In this document: one piece after another, positions 8,283-17,751 of the stretch
Layout: the number at the start of each line of letters is the position of its first letter
Numbering within the stretch: the first letter of the stretch is position 1
NCBI RefSeq assembly: GCF_022347565.1
Contig: NZ_JAKRGH010000016.1
Span: 1-64,000 of the forward strand
Direction: 5' to 3'
From: Vibrio sp. Of7-15
Lineage (GTDB): Bacteria > Pseudomonadota > Gammaproteobacteria > Enterobacterales > Vibrionaceae
DNA length: 64,000 nucleotides
Notes under the pieces: generated by a model
Database searches by the model: none
What the model was told of the DNA's origin: nothing
What the model saw: the letters and a program-made list of their open reading frames with translations, nothing else
Position numbers and translations under genes: made by a program

Positions 8283-9185
8283 CTATTGTGAAGCAGTTTG
8301 ATTTTGTTGCCATTGCTGACAAAAGGCGATGAAGGCTTGCAGCAGTGGGCTTTGGTATTTTTCTTTATGCAGTAATAACCAATAACGGCGTTTCATGTCG
8401 AGAGGGAACTTGAGCTCAACCAGTCGTCCATCGGCCAAAGCATGTTGAGCGGCGAGTTGTGACAAACAAGCGATACCAAGCCCTGCGGCAGTACTGTTGA
8501 TAATGGCTTCGGTGGTATTTAGCTCAAAAGCTTCTGACCATTGCTCAATACGTGGTGCAATGCGTTGTAAGAAAAACTCTCGACTACCGGAGCCTGCCTC
8601 ACGCAGTAACCACTGGCTCTTTTCTAAATCTCCCAGCTGGATATTGCCTTGTTTTGCCAATGGATGATTTGGCGAGCACACCACACACATCTCATCACTG
8701 TGCCACGGCTCCATAAATAAATTGGGGTGCTGGGTTTTCCCCTCAATTAAACCAATATCTAATTCGTAATCACTGAGCTTTTGGCAAATTAAGGCGCTGT
8801 TGCCAATCAGCAGTTGTTGTTCGTGTTGATCGGTATGTTTGCGAAAATCACTGAGCAAATAAGGAGCAACTTGATTGCCAATGGTGTCACTGGCTCCAAT
8901 TTTGAGTTCACCATTTAGTAAGCTTTCGCTGTCAAACAGGTGGCTGATATCGCTAGTACGCTCTAACAGTTCATTGGCCAGAGGTAATAGTCGTTTGCCC
9001 TGAGCATTAATAAATAAGCGGTTGTTGACGCGATCAAACAGCTTATGGCCGATGACTTTTTCTAACTCACCCAGTGCCATACTAATCGCAGGTTTTGATA
9101 AAAACAGTTTATCTGCCGCCGCCGTGATGGTTTTTTCCTGTGCGATGGTCACAAACACATTGAGTTGTTTTAGGGAAATATTCAT
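8283..9185 (-). CDS. LysR-family transcriptional regulator (YeiE-like)
   Basis: A 300-residue LysR regulator. The wHTH at residues 4-62 has TITAAADKLFLSKPAISMALGELEKVIGHKLFDRVNNRLFINAQGK, and the effector-binding domain starts with LNGELKIGASDTIGNQVAPYLL at about 88. This opening, and EAGSGSREFF in the effector domain, resemble the YeiE/CysL-like branch. It is divergent from a TDT-family transporter gene across 137 bp, so that transporter is its likely target. Confidence 0.88.
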   Translation of the reverse strand: MNISLKQLNVFVTIAQEKTITAAADKLFLSKPAISMALGELEKVIGHKLFDRVNNRLFINAQGKRLLPLANELLERTSDISHLFDSESLLNGELKIGASDTIGNQVAPYLLSDFRKHTDQHEQQLLIGNSALICQKLSDYELDIGLIEGKTQHPNLFMEPWHSDEMCVVCSPNHPLAKQGNIQLGDLEKSQWLLREAGSGSREFFLQRIAPRIEQWSEAFELNTTEAIINSTAAGLGIACLSQLAAQHALADGRLVELKFPLDMKRRYWLLLHKEKYQSPLLQAFIAFCQQWQQNQTASQ

Positions 9186-9322
9186 AACAAATGGGCACTT
9201 ATTATTACGTCTCTAAATGAGTTAAGTTATATTTAAAAGGTGGTTAAATATATTCAGATATAATTAATTATTAAGCCTGATTACACTGACAACATCAACT
9301 TAAATAGCGATGTGAGATCAGA

Positions 9323-10294
9323 ATGTTTATAGCAACCAAAAGAAAAATAGCCGCAGCGCCAACCCCTATGGCTGGGCTTGCCCTTGGTATTGCCAGCTTA
9401 GGTTGGTGTTGGGAAAATGCTTTACAGTTAAACGGCCAAGGTCAGTTGATTGGTGCTGGTATCGCTTTTGTTCTTTTGTTTGTACTGGCAGGTAAGTTTG
9501 TTCTTCACCCGCGTTTACTATGGAACGATTTAGCGCACCCAGTCGTTGGGAGTGTGGTGCCGACATTTGCCATGGCATTGATGGTGGTGTCTAACGGTAT
9601 GGGTAAGGCGCTGCCAAGTGTTGGTGAAGGGCTATGGCTGGCGGCGGTGGCGATGCACGTGATCTTTCTTATTCTTTTTTTGTACCACCGAATTCCTGAA
9701 TTTGAACTGCATCATTTGGTGCCGAGCTGGTTTGTCCCCCCTGTCGGCTTAATCGTGGCAGACGTGGCTTTCTCTGGTTCTGACAGCTTACGCCCATTAG
9801 CAGAGGCATTATTGATGTTTGGTTTATGTGCGTATGCGGTGATGTTACCTGTAATGATTTATCGTTTGATCTTTAGTCATGAAGTGCCTGATGCGGCAAA
9901 ACCAACCATTGCCATTTTGGCTGCCCCTGCCAGCTTATCGTTAGCGGGCTACTTAACCGTAAGTACAACGCCATCTCCGGTGATCATTGCACTATTAGGT
10001 GGTATTGCGATTTTAATGACATTCGTTATCTATACGGCATTGTTTCGCTTATTGCGTTTGCCTTTTAGTCCTGCGTATGCCGCTTTTACGTTTCCTCTGG
10101 TGATCAGTGCAACAGCATTATTTAAAACCGCGGCATGGATGGGGGAGCAAAGCGTTGCTCAGCAATACGTGAATCAGGTACAAACATTAGCAACCTTAGA
10201 GCTGATCATTGCTTCCTTGGTGGTGGGCTATGTGGCCATTCGTTATTTAGCTTTTTATCGACCTTTGACTAACTTGGTTTATAAAACACACTAA
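9323..10294 (+). CDS. TDT (TehA/SLAC1) family transporter
   Basis: A 323-residue membrane protein with about ten hydrophobic helices, opening with PTPMAGLALGIASLGWCWE, the hallmark of the tellurite-resistance/dicarboxylate transporter (TDT) family. Relatives move small anions such as sulfite, tellurite-linked anions, chloride or dicarboxylates through a trimeric channel fold. HLVPSWFVPPVGLIVAD in the middle is also conserved in the family. The adjacent divergent LysR gene probably regulates it. Neither the substrate nor the direction of transport can be told from sequence. Confidence 0.88.
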   Translation: MFIATKRKIAAAPTPMAGLALGIASLGWCWENALQLNGQGQLIGAGIAFVLLFVLAGKFVLHPRLLWNDLAHPVVGSVVPTFAMALMVVSNGMGKALPSVGEGLWLAAVAMHVIFLILFLYHRIPEFELHHLVPSWFVPPVGLIVADVAFSGSDSLRPLAEALLMFGLCAYAVMLPVMIYRLIFSHEVPDAAKPTIAILAAPASLSLAGYLTVSTTPSPVIIALLGGIAILMTFVIYTALFRLLRLPFSPAYAAFTFPLVISATALFKTAAWMGEQSVAQQYVNQVQTLATLELIIASLVVGYVAIRYLAFYRPLTNLVYKTH

Positions 10295-10316
10295 TTGCTA
10301 TTATTGTGAGCGTAAG

Positions 10317-10349
10317 GCCTGTTTTCTTTACCGAACACAGGCTTTTTTT
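10317..10349 (+). terminator. Rho-independent terminator after the TDT transporter
   Basis: GCCTGT pairs with ACAGGC and runs into seven T residues (10343-10349). Confidence 0.85.
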
Positions 10350-10422
10350 GTTGAATTGATTGATAGCAACCCTGAGCTGATAGACAATTTAGCCATTCCC
10401 CCCTCAATACAGAGATGGCCAC

Positions 10423-13400
10423 GTGTTTACTGTTTATCACTCAAACCAGCTGGATTTATTAAAATCTTTGCTGGTGGAACTGATCCGTTTAAATCCTCTT
10501 GATAACCCGTTCGAGCAAGAACAAATTTTAGTCCAAAGTCCTGGTATGTCTCAGTGGTTAAAGATGGAGTTGGCCAAATCATTAGGGGTAGCAGCAAACA
10601 TTGAATTTCCTCTGCCTGCGACGTTTATCTGGAATATGTTCACCAAGGTGTTGTCAGATGTTCCCGAACGTAGTGCTTTTAACAAAGATGCCATGACATG
10701 GAAGCTGATGCAGGTATTGCCACAGCAGTTGGAACAACCCGAATTTGAACCGCTCAAACGTTATTTAGAAAACGATGGCGATCATTTAAAGGGCTATCAA
10801 TTAGCGGAAAAAATCGCCGATATCTTTGACCAATACTTGGTGTATCGACCGGAGTGGATCCAGCAGTGGGAATCTGGCCAAGTGGTGGCCGAGCTGGAAG
10901 GGGAGCATCCATGGCAGCCTATTTTGTGGCAGGCACTGTATGATCAAACGTTGGCTTTGGGTCAATCACCGTACCACCGTGCTAATTTGTATGAGCACTT
11001 TATTGAAACCTTAGAAGGGTATTTGCACAGTGGCGATTTACCTCAAGGTTTGCCAAAGCGATTGTTTGTTTTTGGTATTTCTTCACTGCCTCCTCGCTAC
11101 CTTGATGCTTTAGCGGCAATGGGTGAGCATATTGATGTTCATTTGATGTTTACCAACCCATGTCGTTACTACTGGGGAGAAGTGCGCGATCGTAAATATT
11201 TGGCTAGATTGGCGGCAAAGCGACGACTTCAAGTGAAATGGTTGGATGATCACAGTGAGCAAGGGGAGTTATCTGAACAGCTAAAAGGCACCATTGATGA
11301 AAATGTCATTGATGATTTTCATGATGATGTGGTCGGAAACAGCCTGTTGGCGTCGATGGGGAAATTAGGTCGAGACAACTTGTATTTGATCTCAGAAATG
11401 CAGGGCCAAGAAATTGAAGCCTTTGTGGACATTGAGCCCGATTCGCTCTTACACGCCATTCAAGCGGATATTTTGAATTTAGAAGAGCGTCAAGATGATT
11501 CTATTTTAGATTCAAGTTTGCATAAGTTTGCCATTGACCCAAGTGACGATTCGCTTTCTATTCACGCTTGCCATAGCCCGATGCGAGAAGTAGAGGTGCT
11601 GCATGACAAGTTGCTGACCATGTTTGATAGCGATTCAGCTCTGAAACCTCGTGATGTGATCGTGATGGTGGCAGACATTAATGCCTACAGCCCAGCGATT
11701 CAGGCGGTATTTGGTAATGCACCAGGTAACCGTTATGTGCCTTTTTCTATTTCGGACCGTACTGCAGAGCAGGAAAACCCGATTCTTTTGGCTTTTTTAC
11801 GTCTGCTTAACTTACCGGAAAGCCGCTGTGCTGCCTCTGAGCTTTTAGAGTTATTAGAAGTGCCTGCCGTGATGAGCAAATTTGGTTTTGATAGCCAAAG
11901 CTTTGAACAGGTAAAGCGCTGGATTGAGGAAGCGGGTGTACGCTGGGGGCTAGATAAAGACACCGCCAGCCAGTTTGAATTGCCAGAGCAGAGCCAAAAT
12001 ACGTGGTTATTTGGTATTCACCGTATGTTACTTGGTTATGCGATGCCTCACGATGTGGGGTTATTTGATGGCATTTCCGCGTATGAAGAAGTTCAGGGAT
12101 TAGACGCGGAATTGGCCGGGCAATTGGCACACTTTATTGATTGCCTAATTGTTTATCGTCACCAGTTAGCGAAAACGCAATCAGTGACTCAGTGGACAGC
12201 AACCTTAAACACCTTATTGGACGACTTTTTTGAGGTAGAGCTGGAAGGTGAGTTGGTCTTAAAGTCGATTCGAGATAATTTGCAGCGATTACAAGAGCAG
12301 CTTGATGATGCGGGTTATCAAGAAGGCATTACCCCAGCGGTGTTAAATTATTACCTGCAAAATAAACTGTCTGGTGAGCGGGTCAGTCAGCGCTTTTTAG
12401 CGGGGCAAGTCAACTTTTGTACTTTGATGCCAATGCGCTCCATCCCTTTTAAAGTGGTGTGTTTGTTAGGCATGAACGATGGTACTTACCCACGTAACAT
12501 CGCGCCAGAAGGCTTTGATTTGATGAACGGTCGCACTAAAGCCGGGGATCGTTCTCGACGCGATGATGACCGATACCTTTTTCTAGAGGCTTTACAGTCT
12601 GCGCAAGAAACCTTGTACATCAGCTATGTTGGCCATTCAATCCAAGACAACAGTGAGAAAGTGGCTTCAGTTTTAGTCAGTGAGCTGGTGGAATATTGTC
12701 AGCAGAGTTATTGCTTGGAAGGGGATCAGCACTTAGCCGTGGATGAATCCGGAGAGCGCCTGAAAAACAACATAATTGCACACCACCCACTAGTGCCATT
12801 CAGCCCTGACACGTTTACCAGTGAAGTGGGTAGTTATGCGGCAGAATGGTTACCAGCGGCCACTCGTTCAGGTATGGCCAGCCAAGGTTTTCAATTAGCC
12901 GAGCTCAATAGTGAAGAGTTTAGTGCCGATCAGGCTCGTACGTTAGACTTGGCTGAATTTCAGCGTTTTTGGCGCTTGCCTGTTCGTTACTTTTTTAATC
13001 GCCGTTTGAAAGTGTTCTTTGAGCCTCCAATGGGCGTGTTGAAAGACGATGAGCCGTTTACCTTAAATGGCCTTGATAGCTACTTAATGCGAGATGAACT
13101 GTTAGAGCTGTTATTGAGCCACCAAGGTGGAGATGAAAGCGCTTCATTTGCTCAGTTTGCTGCTGCACAGAAAGCCGCAGGTCGTTTACCTATTGCCGCT
13201 TTTGGTGATATTGAGCTAGAGATCACTCGTGCTGAAGTGGTGAATTTAGCGGAATCTATTTTACCACTTGTGAGTACACCGAAAGACGATCATGAAGTTA
13301 AACTGACTTTAGATGTGGATGGGAAAACCGTTCACCTCCAAGGATGGCTTAAGCAGCGCTATTTTAAAGGCATGGTGCGCTATCGAAGCGGGAAAATTCG

Positions 13401-13857
13401 CCCTCAAGATTTGCTGACCGCGTGGTTTGATCATCTGTGTTTGGCTGCCTCAGGGGAAGGTCAGCCGACTCATGTGATTGGTACTGACAGCCACTTAGTG
13501 CTGAATAGTATTGAAACTGAGCAGGCTCGGAGTTATTTGACAGAGGTTATTTCACTTTACTACCAAGGGTTGAATAGGCCTGTTGCGTATTTTCCAAGAA
13601 CGGCGTTGGCTGGCATAAAAGGCTGCATTGGCCGTGATGGAAAGTGGAAAGACGATGAAGAAACCTTAGTGAAAGCGTATAAAAAAATGGCAGACAGTTT
13701 TAACGACGGTTATCTGTTTCCAGGAGAAGGCAGCGATGTGTACATTGCACGTGTATGGCCACAATGGACAGAAGAATTAGCGGTTGAATCCATGCAGTTA
13801 GCCAATCTCGTATTACAAGCGGCGGTGATGAACAGCGAAGAAGTGGGTGATGAATAG
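10423..13857 (+). CDS. recC: Exodeoxyribonuclease V subunit gamma (RecC)
   Basis: A 1144-residue RecC, the subunit of RecBCD that splits the duplex and recognises Chi. The opening MFTVYHSNQLDLLKSLLVELI with ILVQSPGMSQWLKMELA matches E. coli RecC almost motif for motif; length (E. coli 1122) fits. VCLLGMNDGTYPR in the helicase-like domain and the C-terminal inactive nuclease-like fold are also recognisable. Translation starts at GTG. It is the first gene of recC-recB-recD. Unlike in E. coli, no ptrA lies between recC and recB; a 258-bp gap is found there instead. Confidence 0.97.
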   Translation: MFTVYHSNQLDLLKSLLVELIRLNPLDNPFEQEQILVQSPGMSQWLKMELAKSLGVAANIEFPLPATFIWNMFTKVLSDVPERSAFNKDAMTWKLMQVLPQQLEQPEFEPLKRYLENDGDHLKGYQLAEKIADIFDQYLVYRPEWIQQWESGQVVAELEGEHPWQPILWQALYDQTLALGQSPYHRANLYEHFIETLEGYLHSGDLPQGLPKRLFVFGISSLPPRYLDALAAMGEHIDVHLMFTNPCRYYWGEVRDRKYLARLAAKRRLQVKWLDDHSEQGELSEQLKGTIDENVIDDFHDDVVGNSLLASMGKLGRDNLYLISEMQGQEIEAFVDIEPDSLLHAIQADILNLEERQDDSILDSSLHKFAIDPSDDSLSIHACHSPMREVEVLHDKLLTMFDSDSALKPRDVIVMVADINAYSPAIQAVFGNAPGNRYVPFSISDRTAEQENPILLAFLRLLNLPESRCAASELLELLEVPAVMSKFGFDSQSFEQVKRWIEEAGVRWGLDKDTASQFELPEQSQNTWLFGIHRMLLGYAMPHDVGLFDGISAYEEVQGLDAELAGQLAHFIDCLIVYRHQLAKTQSVTQWTATLNTLLDDFFEVELEGELVLKSIRDNLQRLQEQLDDAGYQEGITPAVLNYYLQNKLSGERVSQRFLAGQVNFCTLMPMRSIPFKVVCLLGMNDGTYPRNIAPEGFDLMNGRTKAGDRSRRDDDRYLFLEALQSAQETLYISYVGHSIQDNSEKVASVLVSELVEYCQQSYCLEGDQHLAVDESGERLKNNIIAHHPLVPFSPDTFTSEVGSYAAEWLPAATRSGMASQGFQLAELNSEEFSADQARTLDLAEFQRFWRLPVRYFFNRRLKVFFEPPMGVLKDDEPFTLNGLDSYLMRDELLELLLSHQGGDESASFAQFAAAQKAAGRLPIAAFGDIELEITRAEVVNLAESILPLVSTPKDDHEVKLTLDVDGKTVHLQGWLKQRYFKGMVRYRSGKIRPQDLLTAWFDHLCLAASGEGQPTHVIGTDSHLVLNSIETEQARSYLTEVISLYYQGLNRPVAYFPRTALAGIKGCIGRDGKWKDDEETLVKAYKKMADSFNDGYLFPGEGSDVYIARVWPQWTEELAVESMQLANLVLQAAVMNSEEVGDE

Positions 13858-13984
13858 TGAGTTGAAGATGTAGTGTGGCCGCCAGCAAATCATTTTTATT
13901 TGTAGGGTGTCCGCTGTACGACCACAGGTCCAGAGGTAGACCAAGTTTCTGTTGGCGATACTAACTAATGCATGATCTACAAAC

Positions 13985-14002
13985 CGTGAGAAAGATCTCA
14001 CA
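13985..14002. promoter_or_regulatory. GacA/VarA-like palindrome in the recC-recB gap
   Basis: CGTGAG-N6-CTCACA differs by one base in its left half from the half-sites TGTGAG and CTCACA seen upstream of the two CsrB genes in this window. It could be a VarA-type site, or simply the stem GTGAGA/TCTCAC of an RNA hairpin in the recC-recB message. Confidence 0.3.
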
Positions 14003-14052
14003 TTAATAGAAACAAATTTTATTCTTAAAGCGAATTGCATTTTCTAAGTGTT

Positions 14053-14075
14053 TGATCACATTTGCATTGTGATCA
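14053..14075. promoter_or_regulatory. Perfect 8-bp inverted repeat 40 bp before recB
   Basis: TGATCACA and TGTGATCA are perfect inverted copies with a 7-nt spacer, ending 40 bases before the recB ATG. This looks like a dimeric-repressor operator or an RNA hairpin. The arms are in the opposite order to a CRP site (TGTGA-N6-TCACA), so CRP is not the obvious binder. Confidence 0.4.
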
Positions 14076-14115
14076 TCATCACGGCAAGCCGCTTTATTCA
14101 ATACGGTGGTCTTTA

Positions 14116-17100
14116 ATGACTAAAATAACGATAGCGGAATCTCAGCCTGTAGAGATGGTCGCCCCTCAAAAATTGCATCCGATGACGTTTCCCCTTCATG
14201 GTGCGAGATTGATTGAAGCGTCGGCAGGCACAGGGAAAACATTCACCATTGCCAGCTTATATTTGCGTTTGTTGCTAGGTCATGGCAGTGAAGAAACCAG
14301 CCATGTTAGCGAGCTAACGGTGGATCAAATTCTGGTGGTGACATTTACTGAGGCTGCGACTGCGGAGCTGAGGGATCGTATTCGAGCTCGTATTCATGAT
14401 GCCCGCTTAGCGTTTAGCCGTGGAGTGAGTTCCGATCCGGTGATTGCGCCCTTGTTAGAAGCGATTAGTGATCATAAGACGGCGGCAAAAATCTTATTGC
14501 AGGCCGAACGTCAAATGGATGAGGCGGCCATTTATACCATTCATGGTTTTTGTCAGCGCATGCTAACGCAAAATGCCTTTGAATCCGGTAGCCGCTTTAA
14601 CAATGACTTTGTGACCGATGAAAGCCAGTTAAAAAATGTCGTGGTGGCAGATTACTGGCGTCGTAATTTTTATCATTTACCGTATGTATTAGCTCAAGAA
14701 GTGCGTCAGGTGTGGGGATCGCCTGAGGCGTTATTAAAAGACATTGGTGGCAGCTTAACAGGTGCGCCAGTGAAGCTCAGTGTTGAAGCCATGACGGACT
14801 CTTTAGAGCAACTTCATCAGCAGAATCTAGCACGAATTGATGCTTTAAAAGCACTGTGGCGTGAGCATGAAGACGATTTAGAAGTGTTGATTGCGAACTC
14901 TGGGGTAAATAAACGCAGCTACACCAAAAAGAGCTTACCTACTTGGCTGGCTCAGGTGAGTGCATGGGCAGCGACGCCAACCTCTGGGTATGAGCTGCCG
15001 GATAAGTTGGAAAAGTTCCATCAGCAGACACTCATTGAAAAAACAGCCAAAGGGGATGCGCCAGAACACCTTGTGTTTAGCGCGATTGCTGAGTTGCTTG
15101 ATAACCCAGCGAGCTTACGTGATCCGCTGATGGCCCATGCGATTAATGAATGTCGTGGTCTCTTGGCGCAAACCAAACAAAAGCAAGGTTGGCTGTCGTT
15201 TGATGACTTGCTGACTCAGCTCTCGGCGGCGATCGACAACGATCAAGATGATCTTCTGACTGATCGCATTCGTAGCCAGTACCCGGTTGCGATGATCGAT
15301 GAATTCCAAGATACAGACCCACTTCAATACAGTATTTTTAGCTCGATTTATACGGGAGAACGTGCCCAGCAAGCGAGATGTGGGTTATTTATGATCGGTG
15401 ATCCTAAACAAGCGATTTATGCTTTCCGTGGGGCTGATATTTTTACTTATATCAAAGCTCGACGTCAGGTCACGGATCACTACACATTGGATACAAACTG
15501 GCGCTCTACAGCCGATATGATCGCATCGGTGAACAGTGTGTTTGAGCGCCCAGATAGCCCGTTCATTTATGATCAAGATATTCATTTTCTGTCCGTGAAC
15601 CACAGTCCTAAAGCACCTAGCCGAAGCTGGTGGCTTGATGGGCAGCAACAGTCAGCGCTGACATTCTGGCATCAAGACAGTGTGGATGGTAAGCCAGTAA
15701 CCAAGGCCAGCTATCAACAAATCATGGCAGAAGCGACTGCTGCTCAAATTCAGCATGTTCTAACTCAATCTCAGCAAAATAATGCCTACTTCCAAGATGA
15801 AGAGCATAAAAAGGCGATTAAGGCGGGTGACATTGCGGTATTGGTGCGTACCGGAAGCGAAGGAAAGCTGGTACGAAATGCATTGGCTGAACAAGGCATT
15901 GCCAGCGTGTATTTGTCTAACCGTGATAGTGTGTTTTCCAGTGCGGAAGCGGCGGACATTCAGCGTTTATTACAAGCGGTGCTTACACCACAAGATGAAC
16001 GTGCACTTAGAGCCGCATTAGCATCGAGGCTTTTTTCACTGACCGCCATGAAGCTTGATGAGCTCAATAGTGATGAAACCGAGTGGGAAAATGCGGTTAA
16101 TGAGTTTAAGGAATACCGTAAGCTGTGGTTGCAGCGAGGTGTTATGCCTATGCTGCGTAGCGTGATGAGTAAACGGGAAATTGCCGAGCGTTTATTGGCC
16201 GAAGATGGGGGCGAAAGGCGATTAACCGATTTACTTCATTTAGGTGAACTGCTTCAGCAAGCCAGTCAAACTTTAGACAGTGATTATGGTTTGTTGCGTT
16301 GGTTGGCGGAAAATATTGCCGAGCCTAACGGCAATGTTGAAGATCAAACCTTACGCTTAGAATCTGAACGTAACTTAGTACAAATAGTAACAATCCATAA
16401 ATCAAAAGGCTTGGAATACGATTTGGTCTTTTTGCCGTTTGTGTGCAGCTACCGTGAAGCAAGCGAGGCGAAATACCATGATGAACAGCAAAGCATCACC
16501 ATACTGGATATTACTAAGCAAAAAACGTCGTTAGAGCTGGCAGATAAAGAGCGGTTAGCAGAAGACTTGCGTTTGATTTATGTGGCCTTAACGAGGGCGG
16601 TTTATGGCTGTTATGTGGGCATGGCTCCGGTTCGTAATGGTCGCAGCACTAAAGAGCCTACCGGGTTGCATCGCAGTGCGATGGGTTTTTTGGTTCAAAA
16701 CGGCCAAGAAGGGGGCATTGCCGATTTGGAACTCGCTTTAGCCAAACTTTCCGAAAGTCAGCCTGCCATGAGCGTCATGGATCCACCATCATTACCTGAG
16801 AGCCCTTGGCAGCCAATGGTTTCTGGTGAAGTGGAGCTAAAAGCCAAAGAGTTTACCACGCAGATTGAACGAAACTGGTGGATGACCAGCTACTCTAGTC
16901 TCGTCAAACAAGGCCATCAAGCGCATCATGACAGCAGTTTTGATCTACCTGGTTTTGATATTGACTCAGCACAAGAGCAATTTGATGGGGTGGCTGAACA
17001 TGAGTTGGAAGTTGAGCCTGAATACTCTATTTATACTTTTCCGCGTGGTGCTCGACCGGGTACGTTCTTGCACACAGTGTTTGAAGAGGTTGATTTCACC

Positions 17101-17751
17101 GCCCCTGTAGACAGCCCTGAAACCGTGGCGATTCTTACGGATCTATTGACTAAAGAACATTATGATTTGGTTTGGTTACCCGTACTCCAAAAGCTGATTG
17201 ATGATGTATTGCAATGTCCGCTTGATGGGCATGATCTGAAATTAGCAGAGAAAAACAGCAGCCAGCGTTTAACCGAAATGGAATTTTTATTGCCCATTGA
17301 GTTACTGTCGGCACCGATGGTGAATAAAGTGATTGCCAAGCACGATGCGATTTCTGCCAAAGCCGGTGAGCTTGGTTTTGCGACGGTCAGCGGCATGCTA
17401 AAAGGGTTTATTGATTTAGTGTTTGAACATCAGGGTAAATATTATGTTCTGGATTGGAAATCAAACCATTTAGGCGATGATCCCAATGTGTACCGAGGTG
17501 AGCAGCTTACCGAGGCAATGCGCGATCATCGTTATGATTTACAGTATCAGATCTATGCAGTGGCTCTTCAGCGCTTTTTACGTAGCCGTATTCCAGATTA
17601 TGACTACGACACGCACTTTGGCGGCGTGTATTACTTATTTTTACGCGGGATGAAAGCGGGGAGTGACAGCGGTATTTTTTACGCTCGTCCAAGCCAAGCA
17701 TTACTGCATGATTTTGATAAATTGATTGACGGAGAACCAGTCGATGTTTAA
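14116..17751 (+). CDS. recB: Exodeoxyribonuclease V subunit beta (RecB)
   Basis: A 1211-residue RecB: 3'-5' helicase plus the nuclease of RecBCD. The UvrD-type Walker A motif (EASAGTGKTFT) is at about 34-44, the DEXX box at AMIDEFQDTDPLQY, and helicase motif V/VI near TIHKSKGLEYDLVFLP and LIYVALTRA. The C-terminal nuclease has Asp in GFIDLVFEH and DWKSN around 1113-1117, equal to the E. coli D1067/D1080/K1082 site. The ATG at 14116 with GGTGG upstream gives the usual N-terminus; an in-frame TTG at 14062 would add 18 unlikely residues. It overlaps recD by 8 nt. Confidence 0.97.
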   Translation: MTKITIAESQPVEMVAPQKLHPMTFPLHGARLIEASAGTGKTFTIASLYLRLLLGHGSEETSHVSELTVDQILVVTFTEAATAELRDRIRARIHDARLAFSRGVSSDPVIAPLLEAISDHKTAAKILLQAERQMDEAAIYTIHGFCQRMLTQNAFESGSRFNNDFVTDESQLKNVVVADYWRRNFYHLPYVLAQEVRQVWGSPEALLKDIGGSLTGAPVKLSVEAMTDSLEQLHQQNLARIDALKALWREHEDDLEVLIANSGVNKRSYTKKSLPTWLAQVSAWAATPTSGYELPDKLEKFHQQTLIEKTAKGDAPEHLVFSAIAELLDNPASLRDPLMAHAINECRGLLAQTKQKQGWLSFDDLLTQLSAAIDNDQDDLLTDRIRSQYPVAMIDEFQDTDPLQYSIFSSIYTGERAQQARCGLFMIGDPKQAIYAFRGADIFTYIKARRQVTDHYTLDTNWRSTADMIASVNSVFERPDSPFIYDQDIHFLSVNHSPKAPSRSWWLDGQQQSALTFWHQDSVDGKPVTKASYQQIMAEATAAQIQHVLTQSQQNNAYFQDEEHKKAIKAGDIAVLVRTGSEGKLVRNALAEQGIASVYLSNRDSVFSSAEAADIQRLLQAVLTPQDERALRAALASRLFSLTAMKLDELNSDETEWENAVNEFKEYRKLWLQRGVMPMLRSVMSKREIAERLLAEDGGERRLTDLLHLGELLQQASQTLDSDYGLLRWLAENIAEPNGNVEDQTLRLESERNLVQIVTIHKSKGLEYDLVFLPFVCSYREASEAKYHDEQQSITILDITKQKTSLELADKERLAEDLRLIYVALTRAVYGCYVGMAPVRNGRSTKEPTGLHRSAMGFLVQNGQEGGIADLELALAKLSESQPAMSVMDPPSLPESPWQPMVSGEVELKAKEFTTQIERNWWMTSYSSLVKQGHQAHHDSSFDLPGFDIDSAQEQFDGVAEHELEVEPEYSIYTFPRGARPGTFLHTVFEEVDFTAPVDSPETVAILTDLLTKEHYDLVWLPVLQKLIDDVLQCPLDGHDLKLAEKNSSQRLTEMEFLLPIELLSAPMVNKVIAKHDAISAKAGELGFATVSGMLKGFIDLVFEHQGKYYVLDWKSNHLGDDPNVYRGEQLTEAMRDHRYDLQYQIYAVALQRFLRSRIPDYDYDTHFGGVYYLFLRGMKAGSDSGIFYARPSQALLHDFDKLIDGEPVDV

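Noticed and set aside
14053-14075. CRP binding site upstream of recB
   Set aside because: The arms are TGATCACA then TGTGATCA, the reverse order of TGTGA-N6-TCACA; it is listed only as an unassigned palindrome.
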